Notes under the pieces: model-generated
Database searches by the model: none
Told to the model about the DNA's origin: nothing
What the model saw: only the letters and a program-made list of their open reading frames with translations
Shown here: positions 12,578-27,500 of the stretch, piece by piece
How positions within the stretch are numbered: the stretch's first letter is position 1
How the letters are laid out: every line of letters begins with the position of its first letter
Translations under genes and position numbers: made by a program
Assembly: GCF_023101765.2 (NCBI RefSeq)
Contig: NC_064234.1
Location: 1,612,001-1,676,000 of the forward strand
Source: Spodoptera frugiperda
Taxonomy: Eukaryota > Arthropoda > Insecta > Lepidoptera > Noctuidae
DNA length: 64,000 bases
Reading direction: 5' to 3'

Positions 12578-15500
12578 GAGATGGATTAGTAAATATATGT
12601 TTTGTAAAATTTTGAGGTTTATGAATTTAAACACGTATCAATACAAAGTATTTCTAGTACTAAACTTCAATAAGCATGTCTGTTTAAACTTTGGGGCTAT
12701 AATGTCCATACCATTGCGTTATTTATAAGCTATACTTAATGCCAATACTCCAGCAAATCCGCAATGCATATTAAAGTATTGGAATTCAAGCTTTGCCATG
12801 ATTGTTTGACATAAAACAGTTACTGATTAATTTACGTCTTGGACAAACATTATGCGCGATTGAAATATTCATTGTGCGTGATACAGTACAAAACAAAAGG
12901 TAGGTACTTGGTGCGGTTGACACGTGAATTGGGTTCCGTACGAATTTATTGCCTTTACACGTTTTGCTTGTAAATCTGTTTCAATAAAACGTTTCTTTTT
13001 TATTTATGTTTTACTAGATCGAATAACTATTAGTTACTAGAACACGATTTACACGTTTGCGAAGTTTATTAGAGTCTGTACAGCCGTTTCGTATATTACG
13101 TCGGCTTGATAAACAAACGACTAATAGAGTCGTTCATTATGCCCGTCTTTCTCTTATACATGTGTGGTAACAGTACAGAAACAGAAATAATTAGAAAATT
13201 CCTTGTTTTACGACCGCTGAGACGATGACCGTTAAACCGTACTCGCCTTCCGCATACAGCACCGCTAACTTTTAGCAATTTCCCATTCAACACGAACAAT
13301 TTGTACAACAAATCGGTTGAAAGGTTAAAAAGAAATGTAAATTACACGTACACATCGAAATAAAGCTCTTATAAGAGTATTAAAATACTCTGAATAAAAA
13401 TGGTTTGTCATAGATGCGCATGCGCACTGTAAAGGAATTCACTTTATTCATAAGTCCATAGTCATAATAATGAAAAATATCCTTTAACATAATCAACTTA
13501 CATACAGAATCTTCAAAATTTTAGATATCAGGCAATTCATAATCTTCCATTGATTCAAGAGGTATGTTTCCGGATAATCGAAGCTTTAAAACACCAATTA
13601 TGCGATCGGATATGTAAAGAGACCTGCGACACATGGCGGTGTGATGGAACCACACGTGCGCAGAAACGTTTTCGATGATACAAGCGATTGGATGATCGCG
13701 ATTTGATAATATTTGGTTTTTTATCACATGCTAATGACTGCTCTACACGTGTCTGATATAGACCTAAATGGGATTATTTAATAAAAACAGCAAACAGCCT
13801 TATCTTCTAATGCGGACGTGAAAGTGATTAGGTTTTTGCGTCACAAATATTGAAATAAATCAGACAAGTCGGAATGAAATTAGCTTTTAAAACAGCAAAG
13901 GGAAAATAATGCTTGTTTAATATTTAAAAGAAAATTATACTGGAAACCTAAATAAAAAGCAGTGATCTAGATGTGATGTTTGAAATGAACTTGCAGAATA
14001 AACCCGAAAACAGCTAACTTTAGCATCCATTACGCATTTCAGGAAATTGGAAACTGAATAAACATACATTTATAATCAATAATTTATCCATTCTATCACT
14101 GGTTCCCATCTATTTGTCATCCGCGCAATCTTATCGTTCGCGCCACGCGTTCGGGCGTCGTCGAGCGAAGTCGTCGCGCCGCGCGCCGGCGCCTGCGCAA
14201 CTCATGCAATATTTATGCCCTACCAACCATCGCTTATTACTTACCGATCTACTAATTAAAAACCTATTGCTGTGAAGAAAAAATATTGTCTAGACAACCG
14301 TAGAAACTGATACGTACGTGTTGTGTTTCTAAGAGAATGTTCTTCTGATGAAAGAGATCACGGCTGTTCTTGAGGCGAATAGAAATTGTGCTGAGATGGA
14401 CGTGTTGCAGCGGCAAAAAGTAATAACAATCTGATACAATTCTAGTGTTCGGTGTACTAGATCTGTATCGTTTATATTAAATTTTATATAGAATGTTTAT
14501 CAGTCTATTCTGTTGTCAAACATCAACTAGGAGATCTAATAAAGTAATAAAATTTAAACTTTTAAGGGGACACCCCTCTTGCTTCTATCTCCCCCTCATC
14601 TTTTGCAACTATTATTAAAGTAAGAAGTGGTTTTAGGGGAAAGTAAATATTGCCTTTGGGATTATGAATGTCTACAACATCAAAATGTGGTGTAGATTAA
14701 ACAATCTAAGATAAAAGGAAGAATAAAAATGATTGGTGCGATTTTTAGGGGACCCAAACTGTTGAAGTGTTAAATTAACTTAATCTTCAATCAGTAGATT
14801 CACTGAACCAAATAACTTTTAATTGGTGTAAGATTTCTTTCACATAAAAAATATAATTAAAGCAGTACGTACCTTACCTACGCATAATATCAGACCAAGA
14901 AAATAAAATTGTGTAAACGAATATCAAATCAGATAATCATCATGAATATTTCTTAAAAGACACTTCTGAATTACGCACAGCAAACTGCTTGCGACGCAAA
15001 TAACCGAACAGCATTCACACATGACATGGCAACAATGAGATAATGAGTTATTGTGATTTGTGCAAACATATAGACAATAATTCCCCACGTATCGATGCAA
15101 TTATTGCTCGCTGTAGTCGGTCGTCGCCTCTCCAGGGCTGACAATACGCACTTGACTTGAGTGGACTTCACAAAGGATGAGGCTCCACATAGACTCATCT
15201 GTCTGTATTTTTAAGTACGCCAATTGAGCCAGCATATGGGGCGGAACATTATTTACATTTGTAAGTCCATAACGTTAACAGGAAAATATGAAAATTCAAA
15301 GCCTCATTGCTTTTTAATGACGCGCAACTTTTCGTTTGAAATATATCTGATGACATTCTGGTATTTTAGTTCTGCTGCATCTTCTAATAAATTGCCCTTC
15401 TTGGTTTACAAAACAGGAAACAATTTAGAATTCCGGCGACATGCCACCTTTACTCAAATGAACGACATGTCACGTAAAATATTAGGACATTTGACACCCC

Positions 15501-18500
15501 TAATGTCTCACCACGTCGCCGCCTGTCACCCTGTCGACGTTGACATAAATATTGTCACCACTTATCATTATCTTCATTACATAGCTATGTAGTCAGCAAT
15601 TGATTATCTGTGCCGCCTACCGCGCGATGTCCGCGGATAAAAATGTTGACTTCTGATATTTATGGGATATTTATGCTATGCAATCGTGTTACTAAGCACT
15701 TAGCATATTTATATAATAAAGAAAAGTTATGTCTTTCCTTTGTTTGAGATTGACAGAGGTTATCAGCTAGTGATTCAATCGGATAACCTGTTGCAGCTTT
15801 ATACGCATTACTTACTTCGTACATATTATCTGTAATATTTTAAAATACCACTGGCATACTAAAACAAAACTTCATTGTTGTAGTATTAAAATATTGCGCC
15901 AACTTTAGCCTATTACAGTGAGATATCACTGAGAATATCAATTTGTTTAACGACATCTAAACAAAAGACTTAACAGAAACCGCAGCTCCACAATCTAAAC
16001 GCAAGACGCACAATGTGTTTGTATAGTCATTGTCTACGGGCGTGAGAAGCGGGCTGCTAACGGACCCGGCAGACACGGCAAATTGACCCTAGACCGGTTA
16101 CCGACCCGACAAACTGCCACCTCTGGCTATTTAGTCATTTAGTCATAGACACTGCTGTGAGAAGCCACGCTGAAACTTATGACCAAAAGTCTTAAACGTG
16201 TTCGCACTTCGCAGTGTGACGAACTGAGACAGACTGTGAATGTTATGGCAAGAATGACTATGGTTGATAGTCTTTGATTTAAAGAATTTCGTAGGTTTTT
16301 TTATAAAATCCTGGTTATTGAACTTTGTTGTTGATTTGATTTGTGTATCTTTAAATGGAAATTCTTCTATCTCATTCAATGACTCAAAATGTAACCCCAA
16401 CTAAACTCCACCTATTGTACCTATAGCCTTTTGTGTCATTCAGTAACTAAGTTCGTTTACATCGTATGATCCATTGACGTTGCATTGCGTACTGCCTGTG
16501 GTTATAACAGAAACTAAATTAGAAATACGTTTACAGTTTTGTACATACGTTTTATATACTAACAAATAATTAATTATAAATGAATCAGTCTAAAGTCTAA
16601 ATAAACAGGAAAATAATATTTTGGACGTAATTAAAGGATATAAGTATAAATAATGAAGACAACTTGTACAATGAAGTTAGAAAATTTATAGACACTTTAA
16701 TTGGCAAAATATTTAAAATCCTTCCTTCAATGTTGTGTAATAAAAAGCAACAATGATCAAATAGCTAAAGCCACAACTGCTTCATTACCACGTATTAAGG
16801 TGTTATTTTCACACCAGTATACTATCCATGCTTATCCATATTCATACGGCCATAAACATGAAATACTGACCATGAGGGTCTTTCATCACTACAATGATGC
16901 TTAACAATACTATCATTAAATGCAGAATTAAATTTGATCGTACCAACAATTTATTTGAATAAAATTCCTTTGTTGTTGTTGCGGTTTTTGACAGTCCAAT
17001 TACAACACTTCCTATTATGTTCGATGTTAATGATTAATATCAATCAGTGAGGAGTGTGAGGAGTGACCGAGGTGATTGCTTGCAAGGCTGTCTCGGAGAC
17101 GATGATGCAGCATGTTCTGTTGAAAGTAAACAACGTTTGACACTGGCTGACACGGTTTGTAGTGTTCCTGGTATGAAGTTCAATAGCGTTCGGGTCGTTC
17201 GAGGAACACGTTATGTAATTCTGTTTACACAGAAGTCGTGTTTGAGTTTCTCACTTGAATCTACTAAAACAACGTTGTTAATGTCGTACGTTTGTCAAGT
17301 ATCTTGTAGCAGAAAATTCTCATATTCATGTTGTAAAATTTTATTACACAACTCGTCATAGGTGTTAGAAAAATCTTTGGTGCCAGTACACTTCCTTGAG
17401 GAACACGTTTTGTGAGAATGTCGCGTTCTTTGTCCACAATTTTCTAAAATCCATTTCCACTGGTTACTGTCTCCTTGACCCAATCAATTTTGTACCAGAA
17501 ACGTCCGGAATCTTTTAAGTTACACATGTAATAGAAATTACAGAGTAATTGTATTATATTCCCGCGTTTCGTGAACAACTATCATTGTTCTTTGGTTTCC
17601 GCGTTGGGCTTTCTCATGACCCGTTCTAGTTTAATGGAAATTGTTCAATGGTGTTGTATGATTAGATTTTTCCATGAGTCATGGTGGTTTGCGTGTCAAG
17701 GGTTTTGGTAGTTCCGGGTGCATGCATCGTGTCGTGTGTACAATGTTTTTGACATGTCACGTTTGGTTTCTTTTCAATGCCAGTTCTTGATTTTGCTTCG
17801 AATTTACGGAGTAACTTTGCTTTTATTTTGATTAAGCTATTTTAGTAAAACTTCTACTCAACCAAAATAATTTCTATGACTAATTCAATTTAAATGTTAT
17901 CAATGAAACTATTTCCTATCAACAAAGACTTACATTATATCGCATGAACTTATCTGAAGGTAGATGCACCACGTCCACTGGTATTTTTAGCCGGTACTAT
18001 GGCCAGGTCACCGGAGTCACACACGGCATGCGTGGGTCGCTTGAATGGGCGTCTTTAACCGTCGCACTCGATGAATGGTCGGCCCATTCACAGCAGCGGA
18101 CAGAGGGACGTTATTTGTGATCGCCCCGGGTCAAATAGACCAGGTTACGATTACGTGTGCATATGGAATTTGTTTTAAGTGATAAAATGGTAGTGCATTG
18201 TACTCCTTTATTGGTTGACTCTTTAAAATTGACCAACAAAACGAATGACAGGAAACAATAAATAAAATTATATGACAATTTAAGAATCTTAAAATTAACA
18301 TTTTTGCGATAACAATACAAATATGTATAAACCGTTTAAATTAACGACATTTTGCAAACGTTAAAAATAGACTAATACGAATAAAATAAAAGGCTTTAAA
18401 AATTCGCCCATTAGTGGCCGCCTACGCTGAATGGAATTGACCGATTTTCCGACCGGTCTGCGAGTTAAGATGTAATCGTGTTGACTGATCACAAGTTTGT

Positions 18501-21500
18501 AACGTTTGTAACCGTCGCCAAGTTTTAATTACGTGCACGGTCAATAAATCCCTGCATAGTTTGGTAGTAAGTATCGTGTCACAATCACTAACATTCACAC
18601 CGTAATAGGTGTCACGTGTGATGTTTCATGACAGCTCACCATATAAGGTATTATTGCTATCAATATATTTAATTGGTCGGCTGGCGTCGGGACGCCGCGC
18701 GGGCGCACCGCAATTAAATTTCCATATCTGCTCAGAAATATGCATACCGAATATAGAAAATCTTAGTGCGAAGGAATAACAATGACAGTTTATGTGATTA
18801 TAATTTAAAAATAACCGACGTTTATCTGATATTTTAGAGCTTTTATTTAACAGTAATATGTTCAATTCCCCTAATAGAACGGGTTTCTAAATTAAAATCC
18901 AATGTATAACGAAGTCTGATAGTCATTAGGGGCGTGTCTCGTGCGCCATTTTAATGCGAAGCTTATGCGCTACCCCAGAAAACCGTTACTTTATTTCCTG
19001 CTAACGCGATAAGCTCTCGCCTTATTTATGAAAATTAATCAGAATAAAGAGATTACACTGGCATGCTTCGCTGTAATTAATATCTACAACAAAACTGTGA
19101 TTAAAACATTAGTCAGACTTGCTTTGCTATGCGAAGCCCACCTCTGCGATATCATAGTAATTACTAATTGTGAGGAGAAAACATTAATAAACTTAACTAT
19201 GAAGTATGGACTCAATCAGTGCGCAATGGCAGCTAATTGAGAGTATGAACGCTTGCGCAAGCTACGAATCAGTTAGCCACTGCAATTCTTGCCATATGTT
19301 ATTTGAGGAGACCTCAATCTCTAATATAGGTTGCCATAGAAGCGAATTTATTTTTAATGTTAGGTATAAACTATTATCTTTACTAATTATTATAATAACT
19401 TGAACTGCTTAAATCGTCCATATATGTACATACAAGGCTAGAAAAAGTAGGTAATACGAGTACATATATATTACTTACTTTACCATACTAAAAGTATACG
19501 GCGTTCATTCACACGCCCAAAGAGTTGTAAATAAAGTTATTATGATAGTGCGTGAATTAGTTGAGCAGAGAGTCAACGAGATCAATATGAACGTACGCAG
19601 TCGCGCCGTCGTGGGGTCGTAGTCCCGAATAAATTGCTCCCTGTCTGCCAGGTTTGTCTAGACCGACGCCCGTGTGGTCTAAGGATAGGAACACACTTCA
19701 CCCTTATTTGGGAAGTCACGAACATACATTCCAAGAAGATTCTTTATAAAAAGGTCTTGTGGTAAACTAAAGTAAAGGTGTAAAGAAAAATGTAAAGGTG
19801 TAAGTCGTCTGGACTTTTAAAAACTTACTTTCTCTATTGTAGTATTTAAAAGATCAACAACATCTTTAGCCTAAAACGTATTTAATACTTCTGACAAGAG
19901 TCTTAGTCCTGACAGAGTCTGCAAAGGCTAAGCCAAGTTCTTGAGAAGATAACCTTTTGTTATAGAGCAATACAAAAAGTTTTAAAGCCACACTGTCTGC
20001 TGTATAATCTTTTAAAAGTCTGCCTACACATAGACGATGCAAGAATACAGTGTGAAGTTTCAGCAAGAATGCAACTACTAAGCTCTTTACTTTCGGTCAC
20101 AGATATAGAAACTGCGCCAGACGTCTTTATTGCTCAAAGTTTGGCACAACACTGTTGTTCATATTTTGCTCTTTTAGGACGAAGCTGGAACCCATCCAAG
20201 ATTTTGCATTCATACGTTAACTAAACCAGATGTTGTGGAATTTGAAACTGAATAAGATCAAAATATTTCGTATCAGATCATTCATTTAAATATTTATAAC
20301 TCAAAAGCCCCGTTTAACATAAAAGTCTGACTCAACCAAAATGATATCAACGAAAACAACATCTTAAAAGGTGAAAAAGGGAAAATGCGAGGTTGACTTG
20401 ATTGTAACCACTTCCTTAGATAACAGACACAAGGATCGCTTACTACTAAATGAAGTGGACATTTATGTAAATGAAGTAGCGACTATCAATGAGACCGCGT
20501 TTAAAAATGTGCTTGTACTATTTGTAGATACATAAAAACGACCAGATTATGGTAGGAAATGTGATTTCATTTAAATATGAATAGACTTAAACGGCACTCC
20601 GATCCTTGAGTTGAAAACCTTCATAAATTATTTCGAAAGTGAAATAATACTTCAAGTTTACCGTTTTTTGGAACTTCAATTACTTTCCAATAAATTGTGT
20701 TATTATTCTCAGTAGCTTCAAGGTCAAACTAGGCAATAATAGATATTCAGCCATCGTCCCTTCGAGGTTAATCCAGATAAAGACATGGCTCGTTGAGTAA
20801 AACAGATTAAAATCTGATGAAAACCTTCGACTCATTAACGTACGATTCGAAATTAACAATTACTATAAATCCAATACAATCTTACATCAAGAAATTCCTA
20901 TTGAACGAAATTCAATGGGAGACCTTTAAAATAGCGTCGGCGTTTATTTGTGCTTCTTGAATGGATACCTCGGTTATGTTAAATATCATAATTTCTTGGT
21001 TAAAATATATATTGAATTACGACCTGTGGTACATGATTGACCTTTTACGTTGACGGACAAATTCAATTATACTGCCGTCATTACATCTTGTTATATCCGA
21101 TTTAACATAAACACAGCTTTCGTCATATCTGACAGCTTCATTGCTACCGTGTTATTTGATATTACTTGTCCTTTTATATAAAGTTCTATTCACGTGACAA
21201 GCGCCACGTCTGTCGTAGTTATGTCACAATCGTGTATCTGGCGATTTATGATATCATTATCTGACGGTAACAATAAGTTTTTATCTTGGATGTTTCTTAA
21301 CCGTAGGTTTAGCTTTGATATCATTTTCTTTGAAACTTCCGATATACGACTCTTGGGCAGGATCATTTTGCTCCAAAAGCTAAATTCCTTACCTAAGATG
21401 ATTTAAATCATGTGATTATATTTTTTATTTCTATGTTATATTGTTTTGCATTGAATCCTCTCCTCATAAGAATGGCCTCATCACCTTCAAAGTCTTTATT

Positions 21501-24500
21501 TCGCAAGGCTTCAAATAATATAGAAGTTATCTATGTCTTCAGTTGTGCGTGGGCGCAGAGTAGTGACCGTTGCAGCTGCCCACGCGCCGAATTATTGCGA
21601 CACGTCTGCACTAACCACTTGGATCGTTTTTATTAACACATCAACGTTGTTTGCGCCCGCTGTTCCATCATCATGATTGTGGGAACTTGATTTCTCTATT
21701 TTGTCTAAGAGGTTGTTTCAATATTGATATTTGTTTAGTGTGCACATACTTTTAGTTGTTTTTGTTTTGATTTGATCAAATAGTTGCTAGCGTTCTTCTA
21801 TCTTTGTTATTGTATGTATATTTCATGACAAGTCCATTTATGTTCATGCACCCTGTATTTGTCAGCCTATCCGAACTTCTAATTTAGGTATATTGACTCA
21901 CTCCTAAAAATTAATGTAAATGCCACCACCAGACAAAGTGTCACAAAGTATCAAATGTTGCCAGCTGCTCTTTATTTAGGATGGCAATAAATTTAAATAA
22001 ATATAGGTTACAACAATCATTACATTAGGAACGAGTCTAATGTTTAACGATCACTTCCCACGACCGTTTTGATTTACATTCGCTTTTTGTGTGTTTAGAT
22101 ATCTCGTATAACAGGTCCAATTTCGCGACTCCTGCGCAAGTATTTAAATGTGTTTGGTTTGTGTGTTTGTTGATTTATACTGATTTTTATTTTTTTACTT
22201 GTTACAGGTGAGTCACACGCGGACACGTTTCTTGAAGATACGGGTATGAGTTAAAAAAGAGTGGAAATCCCAATTACTTTTATTTGTAATGGGAAATTGG
22301 TGAACTATAGTAATACTTAGTTCCGGGTTCCTTACAAAGGTATGAATTGGATTTTGAACGAAGCAAACAAAACAGATCTTGTCACTCTAGTTTCCTATAG
22401 AAAATTATAGCAAGACCATATAACCTAGACCTTGTGAGACACACACGAGTATCCATACATTATTATAATGCGCAACGTGGTGCATAAACAAAGAGGTAGA
22501 TTCGCAACACGTGCTCAATTGAGCGCCACTGAGAATTAATTGGAAAAGCAAAGTGCGTTGTTAATTAATATTGTGAACAGTTCACAACGGAAATGCCATT
22601 GTCTGACATGTTTTAATTTTGTAATTACGTGCTTTGAGTGCACACTGTTTTGGTCCCAATTTGTTTGGTGTAATGACCATTGACCACCTCTTTATGTTTT
22701 GCTAGTTATCTTTCATTGCTTTGTTCTCTTTCTCTCTTATTCATTCGTCCTACAGTATTAGTGTATTTTTATATCGCTGATACACTATCATTATCAATAA
22801 CTGTTATTTTAAAATCTTTAACGGCATTAATCCTTCTATATCAAACCAAACTCTAATTCAGCGGTCACTTACTCTTACCATAAAAATATTCTCCGCACAT
22901 TTCCTCAAATTATATCTGCCTGGAGCCTTTTAACTCGGCTAATATAATTTAACGATCAAAATCCTCTTACCAACTGTCAAATATCTCGACCCACTCCTTT
23001 AGCTTCATTATTTATATCAAACATTAAATGTCAGTATTTGGAACAAGCTATAATTTAGTCTAATACCTTCTGGCGATCCTCGTTGATCTAGAACTAATCT
23101 GAACTAGTTGTCATATTATGGTCTATATACAACAAAACCAGTTTCACAATGTATGTTGTTATATACTTCAATATGTCTGTCCGTATGTGTCAATGGACGG
23201 GTACTATGTGTGCGTCGTGTGTTTACTTTTTTACCTAAACAGCGGCGTTGGCCTCCCGAGCGAATGAGTCAGCCTGAATGTCACGCATAACTAGGGCTAA
23301 AAGCGAAACCTACCTTGATTTTTATTTTGGTCTGGTTATTTTTATAACTTCTTTATACTTAGATTCACATGTGGATAACGTTAATCGTTTTGTCATCATT
23401 AGAAAATTGGAGCTTGAATTGTACCTGTTTTGAGACCTCAACATAATTCAAAATGCCATTAGCGTTATAGACAGGCAAATAACTTGCGATAGTTATCTTT
23501 AATAACTGCAACAGGAATAAACGACCTCTTACAAAGTTGTCGCCGTATTTTTACATTTTTAACATGAAAATGCAGTTTATACGAAAGCATTTCTAAGAAC
23601 CCCGCACGTAAAGTCGTGCATCCCGACGCTAGTAAAGTGCGTTTCCGAGTTTGCGCACTTAAAAGTTGACGTTAAACGTGGCAAACGAAGTAATTACTCG
23701 TCGAATATAATCTGAACAACAGCGAACTAAGGAATTTGAATAAAATCAAACACTTAATGCCCTCTCCAACTAACTTCTTAACGCGCAACCTGCTCAATAA
23801 ATACATTATTTTAAACTCTGCCATGGTTGTTCCTCAAATAATGCCCGCGCTGCCCGGTCGCTGCTTTGCCGTATCACAGAAAATATTAATGGATCATTGT
23901 ATCCTGTTGCATCAGCTGCACGGAATACTTCATTTTATAAATTGCTTGATTTCCAGATATTAGGCGGACATTCTTCTAAGCGCTACTAAGCAATACCGAC
24001 TTAGTCTACAAGAAAATACATAAACGGATTTAAACGTATTATATTTATAATCGATTGTTAGAACCTCGTGATGTTAACACGAATAGTTTGAATGGCTTCC
24101 AATCCTGTGGGGCGCATTCCTTCCGCTCATGTTACCGCGGGTGTAACACGTGCCACGTGGCGAGGAATTTGTCACTACCCGCCAGCGCCGCTTTCACTCT
24201 CCATATTAGACGGTGCACACCGTGTTTATTCTGGCACAGTTCGACGAACCGAAATTATGTTTATTTAACAAATCGCGAGCCGACAGGCCCGTCAGCGCTG
24301 CAGCCAGGAATGCACCGCTACCGCACACAGCTTAATGAACTATAAATCCATTCCATATTATTGAGTGTCCGCGCCTGAAATGAAAGCGGCCCGCGGCTGA
24401 ACGTTGACCGTCGCCCCGGCGGCACCGGCGGCGTGCGGCATCCCATTCATGCGAAGGCCGGGGGGAAAATAAACGAGAAAACGCGACTCCGCCGCGACGA

Positions 24501-27500
24501 GCGCTGCACCGCGGTTTCCGTTATTCTAAAATTAAAATCACACACAGCGTCCAGACGCACCGGATTCACTGCTCATGAAACGGAAAGTGAACTCTCGGCT
24601 AGAGAAATTAGGTATGAAATCATTCGTACTAATAAGAAAAAACATCTAAGCGGGAGTCGTCATCACAATGGACGCGATTCCATTCCGGGACGTACTATGT
24701 GGCGGTGATGATTCACTGCATGCGCTCAGATTGAGCCACAATCCTGTCAGACTTACTACAGACGCCACTACACCATCTTGAAATTTTGCCAATGGTAGTT
24801 TCGCAAGCGATTATCGTAAAATTCAACAGCGCTTTGGCAATGACCCATATTGAGGTAGGTCACGGGCAGGGATAGACTGCTAATAAACGGGTGCTGAGCA
24901 CTCCATTGATCGGCGTGTGCCGGCACATGTACCGCTACTCTGTGTTGAGATAAGCATGTAATTTACGGTGTCTTTAATGTGAGCCGGCGCACCGTGCCTG
25001 GAATACGGAATGTCGCGCTCTGAGCTATTGTGTGCACAGTTTGCGATGCCGCACAACCGCCCTAGACAAAGTTCTGCTAATGCAGGTTTCTTGTCTTGCA
25101 ACGCACCACAATGCGGAAATGAAGGTTCACCGTTGTGCCACCGATAATACTCCGCTTCAGTCAAATTATCATTCGATGCAGCTATCACGCATTCCTCCCA
25201 AAGATGGACTTAAGTCGGCAGCCGATGCTGACTACAAAATGCACTCAATCCAGTTAGCGAGCAACTGTAACAGGCTGGCTATCAATAAAATTTCAATATT
25301 TATGAAGTCACATGTAAAGACAGTCGTTGTCGTTCAACTGCATCGGATAAATGCAACTAAATACACATACATTGTCATAACAAAGACAGAAATATGATTT
25401 CCAACGTAATGAATAACAGCTTTTATACGATTCAGAGCAATACAGAAATGTTCAACTGTGTCTTTGTTTATACAAGCGTCAATGAATTTAAAATGTACGA
25501 CTCAATCGAGTCTCCTTAGTATACATTACCGTCCCTCGCATTATTGCAAATGGCACGCTAACCCCGCAGCGCGCACGGCGAGCTGCGCGGGCGCATCGTT
25601 ATCATAATATCCATTTCCGCCGATATCATTCGCCCTCCATCCCGGTGCGTCAACCTCGGAGATGATTTATTACATCTCATTACCGGTCGCCATTAGATAT
25701 TATATACCTAATCGAGATCTCGATGCAACGATGTTTGTATCGATAACAGCAATTAACTCGGCGCGTAAGATACAAATCGCAGTCACCAATTAAATGCTAC
25801 AACATCAATCATCGCCTGTCATAAGTGAATTAACAAACTCCTTCAAACGTACAACGGTACAAATGAGCATACACTAGCCTCGTTTGTGAAGTATTTGTCA
25901 TTCGTATAACATGCAATGTTGTCCAGTAGCCGAGTAGTAAATTGGTTAGTCCCGACGACCGCTCCGAACGTAATTACTTGTTGACAAAACATTAATTGCT
26001 AGCGATCGCCTATCGGTCGTCCACAATGTCGAACATGTAGTGACGGACGGTAATGGCTGAAATATTGATTCGTCCTTTGAATTGTTGCAGAGATAGGGGC
26101 TCAGATATCGCTTGAAAAGTCCTTAACGACTGTCATTATGATGGAAAATGGTATGCAGGGAAAGTGTTGTTGTTCCGTGAGCGTTAGCGGCAGGCATTAG
26201 ACCGTCAGACGTCTAGACGAAGGCGTGGCGATGTGTGTTCGCACACTAATTGCTCCTGTAGGCAACTTTTCAAACGCAAGAGCCCAACCCACGCTGTCAA
26301 GAAAAGCGTTTCCCTTATTCGCTTAAAGAATAATGTACAAATCTGTTGTTAAGTGCTTCTGACAACTTGTAGAAGGTCTGTTATACCTGAATACATAAGT
26401 ACTCAGATTGATTCAAGTTTGTTAAACACATTATCATCACCATGTCCATATTTCGAAAATACTTGAATCAACATCTTTAACAAAAGCATCTTCGGCAAAC
26501 TGACAATGACCCACATGAGTGTTCCAAATGTAGTTCTAAATAATTTATCTAATTAAATATCGACATCGTGCAAAAAACAATAACAGCCAACTGTGTTGAT
26601 CCAACAATGGTTGCGCACGCGCATTATGCGCGACCTTGCGCTCTTTTCGATCGATCGGTAAATTGGTAGATAGTATCGATGCATCGGTCTCGTGTTTTTG
26701 TCGTGTCTGTGCGGAACTGTGCTACTTGTTAGGTTAAATCGGGTTCAGCTTAGATTGTTTGTACCTTGTACTTGTAGGGCTGCCAATTCTCTAAATTATG
26801 TTAATTAGTATTCATGTTACGAGTACAAACCCAGTGGGCTTTACTTCACTCATCCGGTAGAAGCTTTTTGGTCATGTCATGTGCCATCAATTTTATTTTA
26901 AAAGGTAATTGAATACCATTAATTTAAAGCTTATCAACGCATACGTATACGACGGACATCAAACTTTTACCACCAAACTTGGTACCAAGTAATTTTCCAG
27001 AGACCTCTTTATACAGCATGATTCAATCTAAACACTTCTAATTAAGGGCAGAAAACATAAGTTAACTTTCATTTTCACCAAATAGCAACCCTATTCGTGG
27101 TTAACAAACGCCCCTACTATCAGATTGCGACGCATTTGGAGTAGAATTGAATAGAAAACAGGCAACCACGTACGGACTGCAAAGAACTTGGTGGTCGTGA
27201 GGTCACCCGATACGAGATCGCTTCGAGAGTAACCGAAAGGTTATCGGGAGAAAGTTTCGTACGAGTAGCAACGAACGCATCTCTTTGTACAAGACAACAT
27301 TTGAGGTAACTCGTCGGGCGAGATTGACGAGTTATTAAGTGTACATCGTCTTTGATTTTGATAGTCTATTAAATTGTAATTTACAAAGTTTTATTTCGCC
27401 GGTTAACTTCAAGAGTATGGAGATGAGACGTGCGAGTATCTTCCATCGCTACCGTGTAAACTTGGATTTTCTGGGAAAGTTATAAATAAACTATATGAAA

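Noticed and set aside
15224..15592. 122-codon open frame in the spacer
   Set aside because: No domain, low-complexity or biased composition, or splice context; consistent with chance in DNA of this length.
24433..24708. 91-codon arginine-rich frame
   Set aside because: It reflects a GC-rich patch; no recognisable motif and no upstream or downstream exon support.
26000..26050. GGACG|GTAATG as the missing upstream Drak exon donor
   Set aside because: The preceding codons (CSDGR) do not resemble a kinase glycine-loop lead-in and stops lie just upstream.
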